Shown here in pieces: positions 1-8,560 of a stretch of 64,000 nucleotides of DNA. The number at the start of each line of letters is the position of its first letter. Position 1 is the first letter of the stretch. The position numbers and the translations under genes are program-made. This stretch comes from Thecamonas trahens ATCC 50062 (Eukaryota > Apusozoa > Apusomonadida > Apusomonadidae): the NCBI RefSeq assembly GCF_000142905.1, contig NW_013657666.1, forward strand, positions 194,992-258,991. Reading direction: 5' to 3'. Under the pieces are notes generated by a model that saw nothing but the letters and a program-made list of their open reading frames with translations, ran no database searches and was not told the DNA's origin.

Positions 1-258
1 CCGCCGCCCGCCGCCCACCCGCCGGTTGCCGGTTGCCACCCAAACCCACCAACTCACATCATCGGCTGGTGGCGAGCGGCGGGCGGGCGGGCCACCCAAC
101 CATCACCCCACCCACTCCTCCTCCTCCTCCTCCTCACCCAGTTCGCCAAGCCACCCAGCTACCGCACCCCCCCTCCCCCTCCCCCCCCCGCCCCCCCTCT
201 CATCCCAACCTATCCCACCTACCCCCTCCCTCTCCCTCCCTCTTCCCTCCGCACCACA
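1..258 (+). promoter_or_regulatory. Upstream leader of the CRNKL1 gene with C-tracts
   Basis: No gene is visible here. The stretch is pyrimidine-rich, with a CTC-repeat patch near 117-135 and dense C-runs at 167-198, about 60-90 bases before the ATG at 259. Similar C-tracts precede several other start codons in this window, so this is probably a promoter or 5' leader element. That role is inferred from recurrence only. Confidence 0.4.
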
Positions 259-2520
259 ATGTCCACCCCCACCCAGAACAAGGCGGCGGGCTCGGCGCTC
301 GACGTGCTGGCGCAGCTGCAGCCGACGCATCTGCGCAAGGCTGGCTCATCCGAGGTCCGTAACCGGGCAGCAGCGCAGGTGCAGATCACGGTGGAGCAGA
401 TCCTGCAAGAGGCGCTGGACCAGCAGGGCCAGGCTGAGGTCCGCAAGCCGACGGATGTGTTTGCTGACAAGGCCGAGGTGGAGATGTACATGGCCGAGAA
501 GCGGTCCAAGTTTGAAGAGTACATCGGGTTCCGTCGCAAGCGGGCTTCAAACTACATCCGCTATGCGGCCTGGGAGGAGTCTGTGGGCGAGTTTGAGCGG
601 GCGCGGTCGATCTTTGAGCGTGGCGTGGCGGCCAACTATCGAGACGCCACGCTGTGGACAAAGTACGCAGACATGGAGATGCGGGCCGGCCACATCAACT
701 CGGCCCGCAACGTGTTGGTTCGCGCCGTCACCCATCTTCCGCGCCACGACGCGTTCTGGTTCAAGTTTGCGGCCATGGAGGAGATGGTTGGCAACATTGC
801 TGGCGCAAGGACTGTGTATGCCAAGTGGATGGAGTGGAACCCGGGCAAGCAGGCCTGGCACACGTACATCAACTTTGAGAAGCGGTACGAGGAGTGGGAT
901 CGGGTCCGCGCCATCTACGCCGACTACGTCATCCGGCTCGAGGCTGCCCGCGATCATGCCGGCGCCGCGACGGCCTGGCTCAAGGCTGCGCGCTTTGAAG
1001 AGACGCTTGGTGAGGTGGCGCGTGCTCGCGACGTGTACGAGCGGGCGATGGCGGCACTCGAGGCGTCGGGTGCGCTCGGCGACGCCGCCGTGGCGCGCAA
1101 GCTCTTTGTGGCCTTTGCCAAGTTTGAGGAGCGCGTCAAAGAGTACGAGCGGGCGCGGGTCATCTACAAGTACGCGCTCGACACCGTGCCGGCGTCGGCT
1201 GCTGGCGGCCTTGAGGACGCCTTTCTCGCCTTTGAGAAGCGGCACGGGACCAAGGGCGGCATCGAGTCGGTCCTCATTACTCAGCAGCGCGAGGCGTACG
1301 ACGCTGCGCTCGCCGAGGACCCGACCGACTACGACCTGTGGTTCGAGTATGTGCGGGTGGAGGAGGGCCACGGCGATCCGGCCGCCGTCCGCGAAGTCTA
1401 CGAGCGCGCTATTGGCGCCAAGCCGGACGAGCTGCTGAAGACTCGGCCGCAGGGCCTCACTCTCGCGCAGACCAACGTGCTCGAGTCGTACGGCTATCTG
1501 TTCATTAACTACGCGCTGTACGAGGAGCTCACCGCCGGCGATGTTGCGCGGGCCGGCGTCATCTACGAGCTCGCACTCGGCCTCTTTAAGCCCGGTCTTG
1601 CCCTTGTGGAGCGGCTGTACATGCTCGCTGCTGGCGTTTACGTTCGTGCCAAGGATCTGGGGCGGGCGCGCAAGATCCTCGGTCACGGAATCGGCGCTGC
1701 GCCCTCGCACGCGCTTTTTGACTACTACATCCAGCTCGAGTACGACCTGCTCAACTTTGACGCTGCGCGCTCGCTGTACAACAAGTACCTCGAGTTTGAG
1801 CCCGAGGCCGTCGAGGCCTGGATCAAGTACGCGTCGTTTGAGGCCTCGCTTCTCGAGCCCGAGCGCGCCCGCGGCCTCTACGAGCTCGCCATCGAGCAGC
1901 CGCTCCTCGACATGCCTGAAGTTCTCTGGAAAGCGTACATCGACTTTGAGATTGCCGAGGACGAGCAGGCCAAGGCCATCCAACTCTTCGAGCGCCTGCT
2001 CACCCGCACCAAGCATGTCAAGGTCTTTGTCACCTATGCCAAGTACCTTGCTTCGCTCGGCGCCATCAGCGACGCCCGGGCCGTTTACACCCGGGCTGTC
2101 GACCACACCCGCGTCCACAACCTGCCCGACCAGCGCCTCACTGCACTCAAGGCCTGGCACGCCCTCGAGCTCGAGCACGGCTCGCAGGCGGAGGCCAAAG
2201 CCGTCACCGACCAGATGCCGCAGCGGGTCAAGAAGCGTCGCATGGTCCGCGATGCCGAAGGCAACGAGCTCGGCTGGGAGGAGTACTACGACTACATCTG
2301 GGCCGACACCGTCGATCGCTCGCAGGCCAACCTCAAGTTTCTCGAGAAGGCCCGCCAGTGGGCCATGCAGAATGCCGCCCAGGCCCAGTCGCAGCATGCT
2401 AGTCCCGCTGCTGGTGGTGGTGCCGCTGTTGGTGGTGTCGCTGGTGGTGGTGCCGCCGCTGGTGGGGCCCCTGGAGTTGCCGAGCCCGCCCCGTCTGCCC
2501 CTCTCGGCCCATCAGCGTAA
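259..2520 (+). CDS. CRNKL1: Crooked neck-like pre-mRNA splicing factor (CRNKL1/Clf1/Syf3)
   Basis: A 753-residue HAT-repeat protein of the spliceosomal Prp19-associated (NTC) complex, needed for activation of the spliceosome. After a short N-terminus containing VRNRAAAQVQITVEQIL, typical of the family, about 15 HAT repeats run to roughly residue 660. Each has the W..Y..FE and ARxxYERA pattern, for example LWTKYADMEMR and AWHTYINFEKRYEEWDRVR. Length is in the usual range for the family (about 690-850). The last 50 residues are Gly/Ala-rich low complexity (GGGAAVGG-like) and probably disordered. The ATG at 259 follows a C-tract leader and starts right before conserved sequence. A single exon is sufficient. 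Identification rests on family motifs and is strong. Confidence 0.93.
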   Translation: MSTPTQNKAAGSALDVLAQLQPTHLRKAGSSEVRNRAAAQVQITVEQILQEALDQQGQAEVRKPTDVFADKAEVEMYMAEKRSKFEEYIGFRRKRASNYIRYAAWEESVGEFERARSIFERGVAANYRDATLWTKYADMEMRAGHINSARNVLVRAVTHLPRHDAFWFKFAAMEEMVGNIAGARTVYAKWMEWNPGKQAWHTYINFEKRYEEWDRVRAIYADYVIRLEAARDHAGAATAWLKAARFEETLGEVARARDVYERAMAALEASGALGDAAVARKLFVAFAKFEERVKEYERARVIYKYALDTVPASAAGGLEDAFLAFEKRHGTKGGIESVLITQQREAYDAALAEDPTDYDLWFEYVRVEEGHGDPAAVREVYERAIGAKPDELLKTRPQGLTLAQTNVLESYGYLFINYALYEELTAGDVARAGVIYELALGLFKPGLALVERLYMLAAGVYVRAKDLGRARKILGHGIGAAPSHALFDYYIQLEYDLLNFDAARSLYNKYLEFEPEAVEAWIKYASFEASLLEPERARGLYELAIEQPLLDMPEVLWKAYIDFEIAEDEQAKAIQLFERLLTRTKHVKVFVTYAKYLASLGAISDARAVYTRAVDHTRVHNLPDQRLTALKAWHALELEHGSQAEAKAVTDQMPQRVKKRRMVRDAEGNELGWEEYYDYIWADTVDRSQANLKFLEKARQWAMQNAAQAQSQHASPAAGGGAAVGGVAGGGAAAGGAPGVAEPAPSAPLGPSA

Positions 2521-2716
2521 TACCAATGATCCATCGAAACCAGACTCTCTCCCCCCTCCCCCTCTCCTCCCCCCCCCCCCCCCCCTCCCCTGGTCACTAT
2601 GATCAGCAGCAGTATTCCAGCTCACCTCCCTCCCCCTCCCTCCCCCCTCCACCCCGTCGCGCCCCACCCACCACCCACTCCCACCTATCCCCACCACCTC
2701 ACGCCAGACCCCCACC
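2521..2716 (+). promoter_or_regulatory. Intergenic leader with C-tract (2549-2590)
   Basis: Separates two same-strand genes. It carries a C-rich tract including an uninterrupted C-run at 2569-2585, followed by more C/T-rich sequence up to the ATG at 2717. It belongs to the recurrent C-tract leader class in this window. Function is inferred. Confidence 0.35.
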
Positions 2717-2815
2717 ATGTCTGCCGACGCACCATCTGAACTTCACACCTACACTACTGACGCCGAGGCCGCTACGGTAAGTGCAGGAGGAGGATGGTGA
2801 GGGTGAGGGTGAGGT

Positions 2816-2859
<44 letters not shown>

Positions 2860-3008
2860 AGGGTGAGGGTGCATAGGTTGGAATGATGGGCGAGTATGGA
2901 GCGGAAGGGGGGGGGGAGGGGGGGGAGGGGGGGGGAGGGGAAGGGGGGGGGGAGGACTCATGCAAGTGGATGGTGTGTGTGTGTGTGTATGTGTGTGTGT
3001 GTGCATGC

Positions 3009-3056
<48 letters not shown>

Positions 3057-4249
3057 ATGCATATGTGTGTGTGTGTGTGCATGCATATGTGTGTGTGTGG
3101 TGGGGGGGGGTATGTCGGTGGCATCGGTGACGGCAGGCCGAGGAGCACCTTGCGGCCCTGGTCGCCGGGGGCGAGCATGCTGCGGCGGAAAAGGTGGCGC
3201 GGTCGCTCTCTGTCCATTACGAGCAGAGCGAGCCAGACAAGGCTTGCCAGTTTCTGACGACGGCGATGACTGCGATCGAGGCTGCTGAGGGCACGCAGAT
3301 GGTCGATCGTTATGTGGTGTGCCTGGTGGACCAGGCGTTCCTCAAAATCACCCAGCGCAAGGTGGAGGAGTCTGAGGAGATTCTCCTCCGCGCCCGGGCC
3401 ATGGAGGACGAGATGGCCACCGTGCCGCACGTGTCATACCTGCCGATGGCCCGCGTCATGCTCGCCAAGGGTGCGTTTGACGAGGCCGAGACGCTGCTGA
3501 CGATGGCCAAGGACGAGCAAGAGCCGCTTGCGCTCGAGCAGCAGGTCGAGCTCGACCAGATCTACGCCACGCTCGCCATGGTCCGCCTCAACTCGAACCC
3601 TGCCGACGAAACCGTTGCCCAGCTGATGGACGAAGCCATCGAGTACTGCAAGTCGGCGTACGGCGACGAGTCGGACGAGGTTGCCGAGGCGCTCACCAAC
3701 AAGGCCATGTACTTCCGGCAAGTCGGCCAGATTGACGAGACCATTGCCACGCTTCGCCTCGCGGTCGACATGTACGCTGCGCTCGAGTCGCCCAAGATCA
3801 TGCAAGTCTCGCAGGTCCTCGTCTCGTTCCTTGCCTCGACCGGCAAGACCGCCGAGGCTGCCGAGGTGCTCGACCAGCTGCACGGCGTCATGCAGGGCAA
3901 GCTCGGCGACGAGCACCCGATGGTGGCCAATATCAAGGCGACCGCCGACGCGCTCCGCTCCGGCAAGATGCCGCCGATGCGCGGCGGTGGGCACGGCCAC
4001 TCGCACGGCGGGCAGCCGTGCCACGGCCACGGCGGTGGAGGGCATAACCACGGCCACTCGCACTCGCACGGTGGCGGGCACGACCACGGCCACTCGCACT
4101 CGCACGGTGGCGGGCACGACCACGGCCACTCGCACTCGCACGGCGGCGGAGACCATGGTCACTCGCACTCGCACGGCGGCGGCGACCATGGCCACTCGCA
4201 CGGCGGCGCGGCGCCGGCCGGTGACGACGCAGGCTGCTCTGTCATGTAA
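2717..4249 (+). CDS. TPR-like protein with His-rich tail and C-terminal CaaX box
   Basis: Two exons: 2717-2776 (20 codons) and 3137-4249, joined in phase 0 by a GTAAGT...CAG intron, giving 390 residues. The body (about residues 20-300) is helical with TPR-like pairs of the kinesin-light-chain type, such as AFDEAETLLTMAKDE, GQIDETIATLRLAVD and GKTAEAAEVLDQLH. From about residue 300 it becomes a His/Gly/Ser tail of repeated HGHSHSHGGGHD units, a plausible metal-binding segment. The last four residues are CSVM, a canonical CaaX prenylation signal with Met favouring farnesyl. I infer a membrane-anchored scaffold with a metal-binding tail. No ortholog is recognised. It is convergent with the coiled-coil gene, whose stop is only 29 bases away. 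Confidence 0.75.
2777..3136 (+). other. Intron of the TPR/His-rich gene, built from simple repeats
   Basis: The donor is ACG|GTAAGTGCAGG and the acceptor GACGGCAG|GCCGAG; frame is kept across the junction. The inside is almost all low complexity: a (GGTGAG)n array at about 2800-2874, G-runs at 2906-2953, and a (GT)n tract at 2975-3100 interrupted by repeated GCATGCATAT blocks. Confidence 0.8.
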
Positions 4250-4255
4250 AGTATT

Positions 4256-4284
4256 GTGTTATGCTATGCTATGCTATGCTATGC
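4256..4284 (+). repeat. (TATGC)n pentamer microsatellite between convergent genes
   Basis: Five tandem copies of a TATGC unit lie in the 29-base space between the TPR-gene stop (4249) and the opposing coiled-coil stop (4279-4281, read on the minus strand). The array overlaps the last codons of the minus-strand gene. Confidence 0.8.
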
Positions 4285-5291
4285 CTTGGCCCGCTCCGGA
4301 GACGACTCCTCGGTCATGACGGCGGTGATAGCGCCCATGATGGCGCCGACCTCCGCACGCGCCGACGCCGACGCCGCCTCCGACGCCGCAAGCTGCCCAC
4401 GCAGCGCTTCAACCGCCGCTGCCGCCGCTGCCGCGTCGTCGGTAGCCGCCGCCAGCGACGCTGACAGTTGCGCGTTGGCAGCCTCGGTAGCGGCGGCGCG
4501 GGCTTCGGCGGCGGCGGCGCGGGCGTCGGAGCTCTCCACCCGCCGGATGAGCTCGTCAAGCTCGGCGTCACGGTCTTCCAGCGCGCGGACGTGCGCGTAC
4601 GTGTCGTCGACCATGATGTCCTGCGCGCGGTCGAGCGCCTCACGCAGCCGTGATGCGCGGTTGTTGGCGTCGGCAGCCTCGGTCTCGGCGTTCTTGAGCG
4701 AGTCGAGCAGCGCCTCGACGTTGCGCTCGGCATCGGCGAGATCATCCTTGAGACACCCCACCTCCTTGAGTGCCTTCTCCTCGCCCATCCGCGCCTCGAG
4801 CAGCGAGTCGCGGGTCAGCAGCAGACGCTCGTCCCTCGCCTTGAGCCGCTCCTCCAGCGACACGATCTTACCCTCGTACCAAAGGTTTGACGCCGTCAGT
4901 TCGTCGACCCGCGCGGTGAGCGAGGCGACAAGCCCGTCTTGGGCCTCGCGGGCGCGATGGGCGTCGGCCAGCCTTGCCTCAGCCTCATCGCAGGCACGGG
5001 CGCTGGCGCTGCCTGCATCCTGGGCCCGGCGCGCCTCGCGCAGCGCCTCGTTCAGCCGCTGCTGCAGATCATCGACCTGGGCCTCCAGCTCGGCGTTGCT
5101 CCGAGCAGCAGTCTCCAGAGCGTTGCGAGCCTCGACCAGTAGGCTGTTGCGATGTGCGACTTCGGACTCGGCCTGGGCCACCCGCCCGTTGGCCGCCGTC
5201 AGCTTGCTCTTCAGCGCCGCATTGTCCTCCGCCAGTGTTCGGCCCTGCACCTGCAGGTAAGCGTTCTCGTTGCGCAGCGCCGTTATGGAGC
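4279..5291 (-). CDS. Coiled-coil protein (main exon; 5' end unresolved)
   Basis: The main exon encodes about 337 residues of almost continuous heptad-type coiled coil rich in Ala, Glu, Arg and Leu, for example ARSNAELEAQVDDLQQRLNE and ALREARRAQDAGSA. It ends in TEESSPERAKA. A likely acceptor (TTACAG) lies just upstream on the minus strand at 5292-5297, preceded by a (CA)n tract and a C-run that look intronic. The exon starts in phase 1 (one base of a split codon comes from upstream). No upstream exon could be assigned with confidence; ATGs at 5640 or 5761 (minus) are candidates. The simple coiled-coil composition gives no family assignment. Structural or centrosomal roles are possible but unsupported. 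Confidence 0.65.
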
Positions 5292-5313
5292 CTGTAACCC
5301 TAGTGACTGCCGG

Positions 5314-5369
<56 letters not shown>

Positions 5370-5393
5370 GGGAGGAGGAGGGGGGGGGGGGGG
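5314..5393 (+). repeat. (GT)n microsatellite followed by a G-run
   Basis: About 26 GT dinucleotides (5314-5366), then GGGGGAGGAGGA and an uninterrupted G-run at 5380-5393. On the minus strand this reads as a C-run followed by (CA)n just before the coiled-coil exon, so it is probably intronic there. Confidence 0.85.
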
Positions 5394-5832
5394 CGAGGCC
5401 ATGGCCCGGACGGTGACGGAGCGTACATCCATGATCAAACCCTACCGTGTGGCTTGCACAGAGGTGCTGCGGAAAGGAGCTCGGTGTGTGATGGGGAGAG
5501 TAGGGATGAGGGGAGGGAGGGAGGGAGACCGGTGGCTTTCTCTCCAGCCGTAGTTGCAGTGATAGTGCTGGCGGTGGTGGCGGTGGCAGTGGTGCGGCTG
5601 CCGTGGCAGTGGCAGTGGCGGTTGCCGTGGCGGTTGCCATGGCGGTTCATTCGTTGGGCGACTTGCTGCGCGGCCAACGGCGGCGGCCGGCGGAAAGCGG
5701 AAATGTGTGCCCCCAACGCCGTGACGGTTGGACAGTTGGCCGGACGACACAACCAGGGCAACGACTACCATTGCCTTCTCATACACCCTCTCACACAGAC
5801 ACACTTCTCTCACTGACTCTATCTACCCCAAC

Positions 5833-7545
5833 ATGGCGGCAGATGCCCCGACACAGAGCCTGGATGTCGAGTTTGAGTGTGACTTTGAAGGAGGTGCTAG
5901 GGAACGGTCTGTGTGGGGTCGGCTGCTCCCCTGCTCGGAGTGGCCCATGGTGAAGCTGGCGCAGGACGAGATAACATTTGGCCGTGCTGCCACAAACGAT
6001 GTGGTGTATGCCGGCGTGGGCCAGATTTCATCGCATCACTGTCGCATCACCACCTACTACAGCGCCGGCCGGCGTGTCTTTGAGCTCCACGATTTATCTT
6101 CAAACGGCACTTTTATCAACAGCCACAAGGTCGGGCGTGGCCAGTCGAAGATGCTGGCATCAAACGACACGGTGACACTGCTGGAGCGGCAGCCTGGTTC
6201 CAGGGCCATCTCTTATGTCTTTCAGACCGCAGAGGCGCATGAGTCCGCCGTCGATGCAGAAATCCGCAAGGCTACGCTCATCGGCTCGTCCGCCGTCGGG
6301 GCGTTGGACCAGCCGACGTTTGAGGACGCGTACTGGCTCGACAAGGAGCTGGGCGTGGGTGCATTTGCGCGAGTGTGCCTAGCGAGCCGTAGGACCGACG
6401 CCAAGCTGTTTGCGGCTAAGATCGTGAACAAGCGCAAGGCGTTGCGGTCCACGGTCCGCGACGGCGCCCTCATGGACGAGGTCAACATCCTCAAGTCCGT
6501 AACACACCCCAACGTCATTGGGATCCAGGACGTGTACTCGTCCCCGACCAACCTCATTCTCATCCTTGAGCTTGCTACCGGCGGTGAGCTGCTGGATACC
6601 ATCATGGCACGCGGATTGTTGAGCGAAGACGAGGCCCGCCATGTCTTTGCCCAGCTCGTCGATGCCGTTGCCCACCTGCACGAGTCTGGCATTGTCCATC
6701 GCGACCTCAAGCCCGAAAACGTGCTCATAGCCACGTCCAACTCGCTGGATATCAAGATATCTGACTTTGGCCTCTCGCGCATTGTCTCCGACTCGTCGTT
6801 CATGGGCACCCTTTGTGGCACGCTCGCGTACACTGCACCCGAGGTGTTCGAGCAAGGGTCCTGTGGATACACCTCTGCGGTCGACATCTGGTCGCTTGGC
6901 GTAATCCTCTACGTCATGCTCTCGGGCTACATGCCGTTCTCCGAGCAGGGTGAAACACCGATCCAGGAAACTATCTGCAAGGGCATGTACTCGCTCGACG
7001 ACGCGATGTGGGGCTCTATCTCGTCGGATGCCAAGGACCTCATTGCGGCGCTGCTGCAGGTTGACCCGAAAGCGCGACTGACCGCTGAGCAAGCTCGCGC
7101 CCACCCGTGGTTGCAGAGCGGTAGCGGCGCGCCGCCTCCGCCATCGTCACAGCTCAGTGCGCCCACTGCGACCGCCATCGCACTCGACAACGACACCACT
7201 AGAGAGCTGGATGCGGAAGGCCCGCTGTCGTGGCTGCCCGCTTCTGCGTTTCAGCTCATGGCTGAGATTGGCGAGTCCTTGCCGGGGCAGCGGCTGGCGC
7301 GGCGACGTTACACCGAAATGGTTGTCTACGCGCTCGGTGTGCTGGCAGAGCCGAAGGGATCAACAGTGGACGACATTGCCGCCACCGTCACAGCCAACTT
7401 TGATGTGCCTGATGCAGCCCACGTGGCGTGCACCGTGCGGCGAACGCTGAAGCAGCTGCTCAAGGACGGCACGCTGCAGACAAGGCAGCGCGGACGAGTG
7501 TATCTTTTCGCTCAGTCAAAGTTGTCTACACGGGCACGGACGTAA
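5833..7545 (+). CDS. Chk2/Rad53-like FHA-domain Ser/Thr kinase with C-terminal linker-histone-like (H15) domain
   Basis: 570 residues from the ATG at 5833. An FHA domain occupies about residues 40-125 (TFGRAATND, SSHHC, NGTFIN). A protein kinase domain runs from about 155 to 425: GVGAFARV glycine loop, AAKIVNK lysine, HRDLKPEN at 279-286, DFGLS at 301-305, TAPEVF, and DIWSLGVILYVML of the CAMK group. This FHA-then-CAMK-kinase order is that of Chk2/Rad53/Cds1 DNA-damage checkpoint kinases. After a Pro/Ser linker, residues about 490-560 (RRYTEMVVYALGVLAEPKGS...VRRTLKQLLKDGTLQTRQRGRVYLF) have the pattern of the winged-helix linker histone H15 domain, which is unusual for this kinase class. FHA and kinase calls are firm; H15 is motif-level inference. 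Confidence 0.9.
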   Translation: MAADAPTQSLDVEFECDFEGGARERSVWGRLLPCSEWPMVKLAQDEITFGRAATNDVVYAGVGQISSHHCRITTYYSAGRRVFELHDLSSNGTFINSHKVGRGQSKMLASNDTVTLLERQPGSRAISYVFQTAEAHESAVDAEIRKATLIGSSAVGALDQPTFEDAYWLDKELGVGAFARVCLASRRTDAKLFAAKIVNKRKALRSTVRDGALMDEVNILKSVTHPNVIGIQDVYSSPTNLILILELATGGELLDTIMARGLLSEDEARHVFAQLVDAVAHLHESGIVHRDLKPENVLIATSNSLDIKISDFGLSRIVSDSSFMGTLCGTLAYTAPEVFEQGSCGYTSAVDIWSLGVILYVMLSGYMPFSEQGETPIQETICKGMYSLDDAMWGSISSDAKDLIAALLQVDPKARLTAEQARAHPWLQSGSGAPPPPSSQLSAPTATAIALDNDTTRELDAEGPLSWLPASAFQLMAEIGESLPGQRLARRRYTEMVVYALGVLAEPKGSTVDDIAATVTANFDVPDAAHVACTVRRTLKQLLKDGTLQTRQRGRVYLFAQSKLSTRART

Positions 7546-7595
7546 CACGCAAGCGAGCTGGATTGAGTACAGTTTACGGAGCAGCAAGGAGCGCC

Positions 7596-8270
7596 TCAGA
7601 TGGAGCCGCGGAACAGAATCCGCATGCCCTTAAAAAAAGCGCGGAGGTTGTTCGAGCTGTTGAGCTTGGCGAGCAGCGCATCTGTGCCCGGAACAGGCGG
7701 CACGCACTCGCAAAGCACATACTGCGAAGCAGAGTTGACCTTGAGGGCAAAAAAGAACTCGCGATCGTAGTTGAGCGGGTCGATCGATGTGAAAATGAAC
7801 CGCAGCGACTGGTCCGAGAGCGACTCGAAGCGCATGCCGAGGCGGGAGCGGTAGAAGGCAATGCCCTTCTCGAGCTCGGATGCCCGCGAGCAGTGCGAGA
7901 CCTCAGCCTCTGCAAGTGCCATGGAGATCTGTGCCACATTCTCCTTCTCAGTCGCCAGCGAAGCCTGGTACTGGTTCTCCTTGGCGTCGAGGGCGGCGAC
8001 GGCGGCGGCGGCCTGCTCGGCGGCAGCCTTGCGCTCGGAGAGCTCGTTCTGCAGCGAGGCCTTTTTGGCCACTGACGACTGGGCCTTGGAGTCCACTTGC
8101 TTGCGCACCTCAGCCAGCTGCGCCACCGAGTGGGTGTGGTCGTCGATGGCCGACGCCAGCGAGGTCTGCAGCTGCGCCGCCGACCGCATCTGCCCGCGCT
8201 CGTACTTTTCCAGCATCCGCCGTGCGGCCATAAGGTCCTCCTGGAACGACTCGTGCTTCACCGTCCACAT
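7596..8270 (-). CDS. SPC25: Kinetochore protein Spc25 (Ndc80 complex)
   Basis: 224 residues. The N-terminal two thirds is coiled coil (about residues 10-135), as in Spc25. The C-terminal globular domain (about 135-224) carries family hallmarks: ELEKGIAFYRSRLGMRFE, SLRFIFTSIDPLNYDREFFF and LNSSNNLRAFFKGMRILF. Spc25 pairs with Spc24 in the Ndc80 complex, linking the inner kinetochore to microtubules. The size is typical. The ATG at 8270 begins MWTVKHESF. It is convergent with the kinase gene, leaving 50 bases between stops. Identification rests on the C-terminal RWD-like domain pattern. Confidence 0.8.
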   Translation of the reverse strand: MWTVKHESFQEDLMAARRMLEKYERGQMRSAAQLQTSLASAIDDHTHSVAQLAEVRKQVDSKAQSSVAKKASLQNELSERKAAAEQAAAAVAALDAKENQYQASLATEKENVAQISMALAEAEVSHCSRASELEKGIAFYRSRLGMRFESLSDQSLRFIFTSIDPLNYDREFFFALKVNSASQYVLCECVPPVPGTDALLAKLNSSNNLRAFFKGMRILFRGSI

Positions 8271-8444
8271 GCTGTCACTGCTGTATGCGGCTAGTCTCTG
8301 TATCGGGTTATCTGTGGCTGTGCGGCTGTGTGGTTGTGGGGGAGGGTTGAGTGTGCGTCCCTTGCCTGCGGTTGACTCTGTCTGCCGGCCTTCGCGCCAT
8401 TCCCTGTGTCCGCCGAAAATTTCAAACTGTTTGGCGAGTGCCCT

Positions 8445-8468
8445 CCCCCCCCCCCCCCCCCCCCCCCC
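8445..8468 (+). promoter_or_regulatory. C24 tract upstream of the APMAP-like gene
   Basis: Uninterrupted run of C about 95 bases before the ATG at 8561, in the divergent region between Spc25 (minus) and the strictosidine-synthase-like gene (plus). It is one of the recurrent C-tracts found before start codons here. Confidence 0.45.
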
Positions 8469-8560
8469 TCCCGTCACCCCATGCGCCTGTCAGGCCCAGC
8501 CAGCCCCCGCTCGGGGCCCCTGCCTGAGGCACCCCCCGACATACACCTCTATCCCCTACC

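Noticed and set aside
547-2397. 616-codon minus-strand frame opposite CRNKL1
   Set aside because: Antisense shadow of the HAT-repeat gene; no independent motifs.
2883-3257. Cys/Val-rich and His/Thr-rich frames over the GT repeats
   Set aside because: Translations of dinucleotide repeats inside an intron; not genes.
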